DNA from: CAZKWG01 sp964615375
GTDB taxonomy: Bacteria > Myxococcota_A > UBA796 > CAZKWG01
NCBI GenBank assembly: GCA_964615375.1
Contig: CAZTOW010000001.1
Coordinates: forward strand, 1 to 64,000
Direction: 5' to 3'
DNA length: 64,000 bases
In this document: positions 34,933-41,875 of the stretch, one piece after another
How the letters are laid out: each line of letters starts with the position of its first letter
How positions within the stretch are numbered: the first letter of the stretch is position 1
Notes under the pieces: model-generated
Told to the model about the DNA's origin: nothing
Databases searched by the model: none
The model's input: the letters and a program-made list of their open reading frames with translations, nothing else
Position numbers and translations under genes: made by a program

Positions 34933-36291
34933 TCAGGTGGCCACGGCCCAGCGGGAGAGGGCGCGGCCCAGGCGGAGGGCCTCGGAGAGCGCGCCGCTGG
35001 CGACCGCGTCCCGGGCGAGCCGGGCCATGGGCGCGGGCCGCAGGTAGAAGCCGAGCCAGGCGCGGCGCAGGAGGGCGGAGAGCTCGTCCGGGGGCAGGTC
35101 GGAGAGGGTCTCCCGGGAGAGATCCCCGTCCACCGGGTTCTTCACGCCGACTCCGCCCGGCCGGCGCCGCCGATAGAGCGGCGTCCCCGGGAAGGCCGTG
35201 AGCGTGGAGAACTGCACGTAGGTCGCGTCGATCTCCCGGCAGAAGCGCAGGGTGTCGCGCACCGCGCTCGCGTCCTCGCCCGGCGCGCCCAGGATGATGT
35301 AGGCCAGGCTGCGCAGCCCCGCCTCCCGGGTCGCCTGGAAGGCCGCGCGCGTCTCGTCCAGCGAGATGTCCTTGCGCAGCAGCGCGAGGGTCTCCGGGTT
35401 CCCGCTCTCCACGCCGTAGGCCACCACCCGGCAGCCCGCCCGGCGCATGAGCCGCAGGAGCTCCAGGTCCACCCCGTCCACCCGGCCCTCGCACTTCCAC
35501 TCTACCTGGAGATCGCGGCGCAGGATCTCCTCGCAGATCCCCACGACCCGCTCCCGGCGGAGCGTGAAGTTATCGTCGTAGAAGTTGATGAAGCCCACGC
35601 CGTGGCGTCGGACCACCTCCTCCATCTCGTCCACCACGTCCTCGGGCGGGCGTGCCCGCCAGCGCGAGCCGCCCACGCTCTTGTCGCAGAAGCTGCAGGC
35701 GAAGGGGCAGCCGCGGCTGGTGATCATCGTGGCGAAGCCGGGCCGCGTGGCGAAGAGGTAGCGGTAGCGCTCGTTGGGCAGCAGGTCCCGCGCCGGGCGG
35801 GGGAGGCGGGTGAGCTCGCGCTCCGGCTCGTGCTCCTGGTAGCGGTGCCCGCGGGCGAGCACGCCTGGAGGTGGACTCCCCGGCGCCCCGGACTCCCACC
35901 AGGACAGGAGCGCCGGGGCCACCCGCTCGCCCTCCCCGGAGACCGCGGCGTCCAGCTCGGGGATCTCGTCCAGCACGGCGTGGCGCGTGGCCGTGGGGTG
36001 AGGGCCGCCCAGCACCACCCAGCGGGCGTGAGGTCGCCCCAGCCGCGCCGCCCGCGCCGCCACGTCCGCCATCGGGCTCATCGCCGAGAGCCCCAGCACC
36101 TCCGGCCTCCGCTCGGCCAGCGCGGCCCCGAAGCGCTCCCAGCCCCAGTCCAGGGCAAGCGCGTCCAGGATCTCCACCGCGTGCCCCGCCTCCCGCAGCG
36201 CCGCCCCCACGTAGGCGAGCCCGAGCGGCGGCACGGTGAGGCCGGCGTCCAGCGGGTCGCGTCGCGGGGGGCGGGCGAGCAGCACGCGCAT
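34933..36291 (-). CDS. B12-binding radical SAM protein
   Basis: 452 residues. N-terminal Rossmann domain of the cobalamin-binding type (PPLGLAYVGAALREAGHAVEILDA to VVLGGPHPT, about 1-140). A radical SAM barrel follows, with ITSRGCPFACSFCDKS giving the CxxxCxxC cluster motif (about 188-198). YGVESGNPETL and YIILGAPGEDASAV complete the Elp3-like core. It would use SAM, and probably cobalamin, for a methylation or rearrangement; substrate unknown. It is the last gene of a run with the thiE-like and thiG genes, 9 bp after thiE. Confidence 0.88.
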   Translation of the reverse strand: MRVLLARPPRRDPLDAGLTVPPLGLAYVGAALREAGHAVEILDALALDWGWERFGAALAERRPEVLGLSAMSPMADVAARAARLGRPHARWVVLGGPHPTATRHAVLDEIPELDAAVSGEGERVAPALLSWWESGAPGSPPPGVLARGHRYQEHEPERELTRLPRPARDLLPNERYRYLFATRPGFATMITSRGCPFACSFCDKSVGGSRWRARPPEDVVDEMEEVVRRHGVGFINFYDDNFTLRRERVVGICEEILRRDLQVEWKCEGRVDGVDLELLRLMRRAGCRVVAYGVESGNPETLALLRKDISLDETRAAFQATREAGLRSLAYIILGAPGEDASAVRDTLRFCREIDATYVQFSTLTAFPGTPLYRRRRPGGVGVKNPVDGDLSRETLSDLPPDELSALLRRAWLGFYLRPAPMARLARDAVASGALSEALRLGRALSRWAVAT

Positions 36292-36300
36292 GTGTTCAGT

Positions 36301-36921
36301 CTACCCGAGCGCGGCGTAGTAGGCGCGGACGGTGTCCACGCAGCGCTCCGGCGTGGCGTCGGGGGGGAAGAGAGCGCCGAGGACCGCCACCCCGTGCGCC
36401 CCCGCCGCGCGCGCGGCCGAGGTGCTCTCCGGCCGCATCCCGCCCAGCGCGTAGACGGGGAGCTCGAGCCCGCTCACCAGGGTCCGGAGCCCCTCCAGCC
36501 CCAGGGTGGGGCGCGCGTCCCCCGGCTTGGAGCCCGGGGAGAACACCGGGGAGATCGTGGCGTAGTCGCAGCCGGCCTCCTGCGCCTCGGACAGGGAGCG
36601 GGCGTCGTGGCAGCTGGCCCCCAGGGCGCCCGGCACCCTCGCCCGCGCCGCCCTCAGGTCCACCCCCGCGGCGCAGTGCAGCCCGAAGCCGCCCCGCTCC
36701 GCCAGCCAGAGCGCGTCCGGGTGCTTGCTGTGCAGGATCAGCCCCGGCCCGAAGAGGGGGGACAGCGCCCTCGCCAGGCCCACGTAGTCGCGCTGAGCCA
36801 GCCCCGGCTCGCGCAGCACCACGGCGCGCAGGCCCGCCCCCGCCATCGCCTCCAGCAGCCAGACGAGCTCGTGACCGTCGCCCGAGCTCCCCGGGGTGAC
36901 GGCCAGGAGGCGCGGGAGCAT
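36301..36921 (-). CDS. thiE: Thiamine phosphate synthase-like (ThiE/TenI family)
   Basis: 206 residues, small TIM barrel of the ThiE/TenI group. VVLREPGLAQRDYVGLAR, LILHSKHPDALWLAERGGFGLHCA, GASCHDARSLSEAQEAGCDYATISPVFSPGSKPG and VYALGGMRPES follow the family order. ThiE joins thiazole phosphate and HMP-PP; TenI-type relatives aromatise the thiazole tautomer. The sequence is short and the usual QLR(E/D)K is VVLREP, so a TenI-like role is possible. It lies 4 bp after thiG, consistent with thiamine synthesis. Confidence 0.8.
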   Translation of the reverse strand: MLPRLLAVTPGSSGDGHELVWLLEAMAGAGLRAVVLREPGLAQRDYVGLARALSPLFGPGLILHSKHPDALWLAERGGFGLHCAAGVDLRAARARVPGALGASCHDARSLSEAQEAGCDYATISPVFSPGSKPGDARPTLGLEGLRTLVSGLELPVYALGGMRPESTSAARAAGAHGVAVLGALFPPDATPERCVDTVRAYYAALG

Positions 36922-36925
36922 GGGA

Positions 36926-37699
36926 TCAGCCCGCCCGGCTCATGAGCCCGTCCAGGGGGCTCGACGCGCTGCCGTAGCGCTTGCGGGGGATGCGCCCCGC
37001 CTCGAAGGCCAGCCGCCCTGCCTCCACCCCGAGCCGCATGGCGTGGGCCATCTTGAGCGGGTCCTGCGCGCCGGCGATGGCGGTGTTCAGCAGCACCCCG
37101 TCCACCCCCAGCTCCATGGCCACCGCGGCGTCCGACGCGGTGCCCACCCCGGCGTCCACGATCACCGGGACCGTAGCGTCCTCCAGGATGATGGCCAGGT
37201 TGTGGGGGTTGCGGATCCCCAGCCCGCTGCCGATGGGCGCGGCCAGCGGCATGACGGCCACGCAGCCGACCTCCGCCAGCTTCTTGCAGACGATCGGGTC
37301 GTCGATGCAGTAGGGCATCACCTGGAAGCCCTCTTTCACCAGCACCCGCGCCGCCTCCAGCGTGCCCTCGTTGTCGGGGAAGAGCGTCTTTGGATCGCCG
37401 ATGACCTCGAGCTTCACGAAGGGCGTGTCCAGCAGCTCGCGCCCCAGCCGCGCCGTGGCGATGGCGTCCTCCGGCGTGTAGCAGCCCGCCGTGTTCGGCA
37501 GGAGTCGGATCTTTTCGCGGTCGATGAAGTCGAGGATGTTCTGCCCGCGGGGAGCGGACAGATCGACGCGCCGCAGCGCGAGCGTGACCATGGCCGTGCC
37601 GCTGGCCTCGTGGCAGGCGCGCATGGTGGGAAAGTCGGGGTATTTCCCGGTGCCGACGAGGAGGCGCGAGGAGAGGGTGATGTCGCCGAGCTTCAGCAT
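36926..37699 (-). CDS. thiG: Thiazole synthase ThiG
   Basis: 257 residues from ATG 37699; an upstream in-frame extension lacks support. Typical ThiG sequence: SSRLLVGTGKYPDF, LPNTAGCYTPEDAIATARLGREL, VKLEVIGDPKTLFPD with the Schiff-base lysine, PLAAPIGSGLGIRNP, and VIVDAGVGTASDAAVAMELGVDGVLLNTAIA. It condenses deoxyxylulose phosphate with ThiS thiocarboxylate and a glycine-derived imine to make the thiazole ring. No thiS, thiF, thiO or thiH is visible in the window, and no TPP riboswitch was recognised upstream. Confidence 0.95.
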   Translation of the reverse strand: MLKLGDITLSSRLLVGTGKYPDFPTMRACHEASGTAMVTLALRRVDLSAPRGQNILDFIDREKIRLLPNTAGCYTPEDAIATARLGRELLDTPFVKLEVIGDPKTLFPDNEGTLEAARVLVKEGFQVMPYCIDDPIVCKKLAEVGCVAVMPLAAPIGSGLGIRNPHNLAIILEDATVPVIVDAGVGTASDAAVAMELGVDGVLLNTAIAGAQDPLKMAHAMRLGVEAGRLAFEAGRIPRKRYGSASSPLDGLMSRAG

Positions 37700-37799
37700 G
37701 GCGGCGCTATATCCCGTTCTTTCAGTGTGGTCGCGCGGGAGCCGGGGGGCGCGCCGATTGCCCAGGGAGAACCAGGGCGCGCCTCTCTCACGAGGGGGC

Positions 37800-37828
37800 T
37801 TCACAAGCGCGCCCGAATGCGATACAAC
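37800..37828 (+). promoter_or_regulatory. Sigma-70-like promoter of lipoprotein 37893
   Basis: TTCACA (37800-37805), 17-nt spacer, TACAAC (37823-37828), about 65 bp before the start codon. Five and four matches to consensus at optimal spacing. The -35 lies in the right half of a GGGCGCGC/GCGCGCCC inverted repeat. Confidence 0.5.
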
Positions 37829-37892
37829 ACGGGGGCCGCGAATGCGCGGCATGAACACGACAAGCATTCATACGAAGAATCTGGAGGAGCGC

Positions 37893-38414
37893 ATGCTCAA
37901 GTATACGTGGCCGGTTTTCGCGGTCGGTCTGGTCATCGGTCTGGTCGGCTGCCCTGGCGACGACAAGTGCGACTCGGGCGACAGCGCCTGCGGTGGCGAG
38001 TCGGGCGAGGGCGAGGGCGAGGGCGAGGGTGAGGTCGATCCCACCTTCAGCTCGAGCTGGTCGTCCTCCGGCGTGACCATCTCCATCGAAAACGGCTCCG
38101 GCAGCTACACCCTCGGCATGGCCGAGACCGATCCTGCCTCGCCCGATCCCTGGACCGGCGAGGACTGCCTCGACGGCTACACGCTCTCCACGGGTGAGGT
38201 CCTTCTCTACTGCCACGGCCTCAGCTCGTCGGGCGGCGCCCTCTCCTCGGGTGGCGACCCGAACGCCCTGGCCGAGGGCTCCGAGACGGTGTTCACCAGC
38301 GCCCTCGAGGACGTGATCACCTACGCCGTGTGGTCGGACACCTCCGGCGAGTGCTGGACCTGGGGCAACGACACCAGCTACTACACGGGTGACGCGGGCT
38401 GCGTCGCGCAGTAG
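37893..38414 (+). CDS. Lipoprotein with GE linker (tandem paralogue A)
   Basis: 173 residues from ATG 37893, preceded by GGAGGAG. Signal MLKYTWPVFAVGLVIGLVGC with lipobox LVGC, then CDSGDSACGGESGEGEGEG linker. A compact domain follows: FSSSWSSSGVTISIENGSGSY, DPWTGEDCLDGYT, VLLYCHGLSSSGG, VITYAVWSDTSGECWTWGNDTSYY. The same domain, in the same order, forms the gene at 38579. A beta-rich disulfide-bonded secreted domain is likely; family not recognised. Confidence 0.78.
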   Translation: MLKYTWPVFAVGLVIGLVGCPGDDKCDSGDSACGGESGEGEGEGEGEVDPTFSSSWSSSGVTISIENGSGSYTLGMAETDPASPDPWTGEDCLDGYTLSTGEVLLYCHGLSSSGGALSSGGDPNALAEGSETVFTSALEDVITYAVWSDTSGECWTWGNDTSYYTGDAGCVAQ

Positions 38415-38421
38415 TCTCTGT

Positions 38422-38506
38422 GGGGGAAACCCTCATGCGAGGGTTTCCCCCGGTCTCCAGACGACGAAGGGCGGGCTACCCGCCCGCCCTTCGTCGTCTG
38501 GAGACC
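38422..38506. terminator. Two adjacent perfect hairpins (13 bp and 25 bp)
   Basis: Hairpin 1: arms 38422-38434 and 38439-38451, 13 bp perfect, loop ATGC. Hairpin 2 begins the next base: arms 38452-38476 and 38482-38506, 25 bp perfect, loop TACCC. They lie 8 bp after the stop of paralogue A and before paralogue B. The first resembles a terminator; the second is far longer than terminators usually are. Confidence 0.75.
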
Positions 38507-38578
38507 TCCCCCTTCCCGCCTGGCTGCGCATGGTGGGGCGGGTTGGTGGGAGAGGTCCGGCCTGCACGGAGGAGGTCG

Positions 38579-39109
38579 ATGAGCAGATTATGCAGGTTAG
38601 AGGGTGTGATTCTTGTTGGAGGGCTGGTGGTGGGACTGGTCGGTTGCCCTGACGGATACCAGAAGTGCGACTCGGCGCACAGCGGCTGCGAGGGGGAGAG
38701 TGAGGGTGTTGGGGAGGGCGAGGGCGAGGGCGAGTCACCCGTGTTTGGATCGAGCTGGTCGGCCTCGGGCGTCCAGATCACCATCTCCGGTGGATACGGC
38801 ACCTACCTCCTCGGGTTGGTGGAGACCGACCCGGGCTCTTCTGACCCATGGACCGGCGAAGACTGCCTCTATGGCTACACGCTGGAGACGGGTGAGCTCC
38901 TGCTCTACTGCCACCCCCTCAGCGAGAGCGGGGGGGCGTTCAGCACAGGGGGCTCTACGAGCTCGCTGGAGGAAGGCTCCGAGACCCTCTTCGACGAGAC
39001 TCTCCAGGACGTGATCACCTACGCGGCGTGGTCGGACGTCACTGGGCGGTGCTGGACCTGGGGCCACGACGTCAGCTACTACGCCGACGCCCGCTGCGAA
39101 GCGCAGTAG
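38579..39109 (+). CDS. Lipoprotein with GE linker (tandem paralogue B)
   Basis: 176 residues from ATG 38579 with GGAGGTCG upstream. Lipobox LVGC preceded by a hydrophobic stretch (GVILVGGLVVGLVGC). A short GEGEGE linker is followed by a domain matching paralogue A: FGSSWSASGVQITISGGYGTY, DPWTGEDCLYGYT, LLLYCHPLSESGGAF, VITYAAWSDVTGRCWTWGHD. The signal peptide has an unusually Cys/Arg-rich start (MSRLCRLEG). It is a tandem duplicate whose linker has shortened. Convergent with the next gene. Confidence 0.76.
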   Translation: MSRLCRLEGVILVGGLVVGLVGCPDGYQKCDSAHSGCEGESEGVGEGEGEGESPVFGSSWSASGVQITISGGYGTYLLGLVETDPGSSDPWTGEDCLYGYTLETGELLLYCHPLSESGGAFSTGGSTSSLEEGSETLFDETLQDVITYAAWSDVTGRCWTWGHDVSYYADARCEAQ

Positions 39110-39144
39110 GCTTCGCGGCGTTCCCTTGCCGTTTTGATGGCCCG

Positions 39145-40347
39145 CTACTCGGTCCGCACGGTCTCCACGCGGAGGCTGCCGTCGGGGAGGGGGCGGAGCG
39201 TGCTGCGGAGGGGGCGGGTCGCGAGGTCGGCGTGGGCGGTGGGGAGGATGTCGACGAGGATGACGTCGCCCTCCCAGCGGGCGCGGAGGATGCCCTCGCC
39301 GTGGCCGCGCTGGTCGCCGATGTCCATGGCGAAGCGCACCTCGGCGACGCCCTCGAAGCGGCGGCGCAGGTCGGGGAGGGCGCGGTCGAGGGCGAGGCGG
39401 AAGACGGGGGCCTCGACGCCACGCTGGACGACCTCCGCGGAGAGCAGCTCGCCGCCGCGGAAGGTGTAGGTGAGCGTGGTGATGCCGTCGTCGTGGATGG
39501 CGGTCTGGAGGCCCTGGGCGTCGGGAGGGCTCACGGCCCAGCGCTCCTCGGCGCGGGTGGGCCAGGGCTGGTCGTCGCCGGGGCGCAGGAGGGTGAAGCC
39601 CTCGGGGGAGGGGGTGGCGAGGAAGCGGGTGATCACGACGCCGCCCTGCACCTGCGAGAGCGCGTACTTCTGGGGATAGATGCCCAGCAGGCGCTCCAGG
39701 CGGTAGCGCTCCCCTCCGATCTCCACGCGCGCCTTCCCGCCATGGCGGAAGCGCCGCAGGTCCAGCACGATGGCGCCGAGGTTGCGGCTGTGCCCCATGG
39801 TCGCGCCGTTGCGTTTCGCCGGGGGGTGATCGGACGACTTCCCGCGGTAGGAGACGCGCACGGGGTCCCCCGCGGAGTTGGTGTAGGCGAAGGAGACGTC
39901 GATGTGGTCGCCCTCCGAGCGGTCCACCACCTCGAGCGGGCGCTGGTAGCGGGTGATCGGCACCTCCGGCACCCAGCTCATCAGGTCCGGCAGGTCGCTC
40001 ACGATGGTCTGCACCCGCTCGCGGCTCGCGTCTTTGGCCACCCAGACGCTCTCCCGACCGGGCAGGTCGATGCGGGCGTACTCGTGCATGTCCCAGTCGG
40101 GGTGCGTGGAGACCAGCACGATATCCACTGCGTATTGTAGCCCGAAGACCTGGAGCGGCAGCGCCGGGAAGGGGAGCGAGGGCTCGCTGGTGTACGTCAC
40201 GCCCGAGGAGGCGGGTTGGTCGAAGGCCGCGCGGGCCTCCTCGCTGAGGACCGGCTTCATCGGGAGCATGTCGGCCAGCCGAGGCCCGGCCAGCGCGGCG
40301 CGCCAGAAGAGGAGGGTGAGCAAGGGGGCGAGCAGGAGCGTTCTCAT
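39145..40347 (-). CDS. Exported protein of unknown function
   Basis: 400 residues from ATG 40347. Signal peptide MRTLLLAPLLTLLFWRAALA, then about 380 residues in an alternating beta/alpha pattern. The C-terminal third is strand-rich (TTLTYTFRGGELLSAEVV, EVRFAMDIGDQRGHGEGIL). It carries ALPLQVFGLQYAVDIVLVST and a DHIDVSFAYTNSAGDPVRVSYRG segment, but no catalytic triad or metal motif that I recognise. Divergent from the PHP gene with a 36-bp gap, implying overlapping promoters. Periplasmic or outer-membrane-associated by signal only. Confidence 0.65.
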   Translation of the reverse strand: MRTLLLAPLLTLLFWRAALAGPRLADMLPMKPVLSEEARAAFDQPASSGVTYTSEPSLPFPALPLQVFGLQYAVDIVLVSTHPDWDMHEYARIDLPGRESVWVAKDASRERVQTIVSDLPDLMSWVPEVPITRYQRPLEVVDRSEGDHIDVSFAYTNSAGDPVRVSYRGKSSDHPPAKRNGATMGHSRNLGAIVLDLRRFRHGGKARVEIGGERYRLERLLGIYPQKYALSQVQGGVVITRFLATPSPEGFTLLRPGDDQPWPTRAEERWAVSPPDAQGLQTAIHDDGITTLTYTFRGGELLSAEVVQRGVEAPVFRLALDRALPDLRRRFEGVAEVRFAMDIGDQRGHGEGILRARWEGDVILVDILPTAHADLATRPLRSTLRPLPDGSLRVETVRTE

Positions 40348-40383
40348 GCTGACCCTCGTAGCCCGGCGCGCTATGACGTGGGA

Positions 40384-41829
40384 ATGATCGTCCTCCTGAC
40401 GCCGCTCCTCGCGCTCTCCGCCCGCGCCGCCGAGCCCCCGGAGGGCCGCTGGGTCTGGGGTGACCCGCACGCGCACTCGGGCTGGTCCTACGATGGCTGC
40501 GAGGACGAGGCCGCCCTCTGCGCCCCGCGCGGAGAGGAGCCCGCCACGGACTTCTTCGTGGAGGCGGAGGCCAGCGGGCTCGACTTCGCCGCGCTCAGCG
40601 ACCACGCCGAGGCCGACGCCTGGGCCCCCGACGGCGCCGACGGGGAGCGCTGGGAGGTCTGGGAGGAGCAGGCGGCGGCCGTGCGGGCGACGCAGGGCGG
40701 TGCGGTGCTGCCGCTGCTCGGCTACGAGTGGACGGCCTTCCGCTCGCCCACGCGCACGGGGGCCTCGCGGGGCTCGCATCGGACGGTGCTGCTGGGAGAC
40801 GACGACCCCTGCGTGGCGCGCCGCGTGTCGGGCTTCCTCTTCGACGAGGGCGAGGTCATCGCCCCCGACGGGCTCGCCGTCTACCTCCAGACCGACGGGG
40901 AGTACGCCGAGGAGGTGGGTGAGCTGTGGGACGCGCTGGACGCGGCGGAGGAGAGCTGCGGGCCGACGCGCTGGATCAGCTTCGCCCACCACAGCGCGTA
41001 CTCGAACCCGCAGGAGACCGACTGGAGCGTCTCGGAGAACCGGCCGGATCGCGAGTTTCTCGTCGAGATGGCCTCCGAGCACGGCAGCTCCGAGTGCGTG
41101 GACCCCGACGCCGAGGGCTGCGACTGGCGGCGCAACGACGTGCAGGGCTACACGCCCGACGGCTCTGTGCAGGCCGCGCTGGATCGGGGCTTCGTCCTGG
41201 GCTTCGTGGGGGGGACCGACAGCCACGACGCGCGCCCGGGGAGCCTCGACGACGGTCCCGGGCCGGTCGGCCACTTGGACGACGGCGTCCCGCGCGTGCA
41301 GTTCGCCTCAGGGGCGATCACCGGGGCCTGGCTCGCCGACGGGGAGAGCCTCACGACCGACACCCTCTTCGACGCCCTGGAGGCCCGCCGCACCCTGGTC
41401 AGCACGGGCCCGCGCCCGGACCTGCGCGTCTGGGCCGAGGGCGAGGACGGCCACATCTGGCTCCCCGGCGAGGAGATCCCGCGGCGCGCGCTGCCGGTCA
41501 CCCTGCACCTGGAGGCCGGCGATCCCGGGGAGGGCTACGCGCTGGCGAGCGTGGAGCGCGTGGGGCCGGGCGGGCTCGTCGAGGAGAGCGCCACCGACGG
41601 CGAGCTCGCGCTCGACTGGGACGGGGGGCCTGGGGACTGGACCTACCTGCGGCTGCGCTACGACGCGGAGGACGCGGGCGACGGAGAGGAGCGCGTGTGG
41701 GTCTCGCCCTGGTTCGTGCAGGGGCGCTGCGGCTGCGCCTCGGGACTTGCGGGGGGGGGCGGCGCGGGTATGTGGGCCTCCCTCGCCGGGGTGCTCGCGC
41801 TCGGCCTGCGCAGGGGGCGAGCCTTGTAA
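40384..41829 (+). CDS. Exported PHP-domain (DUF3604-like) protein with MYXO-CTERM-like tail
   Basis: 481 residues. Signal peptide MIVLLTPLLALSARA. PHP/amidohydrolase-like metal ligands occur in order: WGDPHAHSGWSYDG, FAALSDHAEADAW, ISFAHHSAYSNP and FVGGTDSHDARPG. This is the pattern of DUF3604-type predicted metal-dependent phosphoesterases. A beta-rich segment follows (about 360-440). The end, CGCASG, a hydrophobic stretch and LRRGRAL, looks like a MYXO-CTERM sorting tail, so the enzyme is probably displayed on the surface. Substrate unknown. Confidence 0.8.
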   Translation: MIVLLTPLLALSARAAEPPEGRWVWGDPHAHSGWSYDGCEDEAALCAPRGEEPATDFFVEAEASGLDFAALSDHAEADAWAPDGADGERWEVWEEQAAAVRATQGGAVLPLLGYEWTAFRSPTRTGASRGSHRTVLLGDDDPCVARRVSGFLFDEGEVIAPDGLAVYLQTDGEYAEEVGELWDALDAAEESCGPTRWISFAHHSAYSNPQETDWSVSENRPDREFLVEMASEHGSSECVDPDAEGCDWRRNDVQGYTPDGSVQAALDRGFVLGFVGGTDSHDARPGSLDDGPGPVGHLDDGVPRVQFASGAITGAWLADGESLTTDTLFDALEARRTLVSTGPRPDLRVWAEGEDGHIWLPGEEIPRRALPVTLHLEAGDPGEGYALASVERVGPGGLVEESATDGELALDWDGGPGDWTYLRLRYDAEDAGDGEERVWVSPWFVQGRCGCASGLAGGGGAGMWASLAGVLALGLRRGRAL

Positions 41830-41875
41830 GCTCCCCGCCATTCCCTTATGGTGCTGACAGAGCCCGGAGTCCTCC

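Noticed and set aside
37700..37892. TPP riboswitch before thiG
   Set aside because: I could not find the conserved CUGAGA and ACCUGAUCUGG-like elements on the minus strand upstream of thiG.
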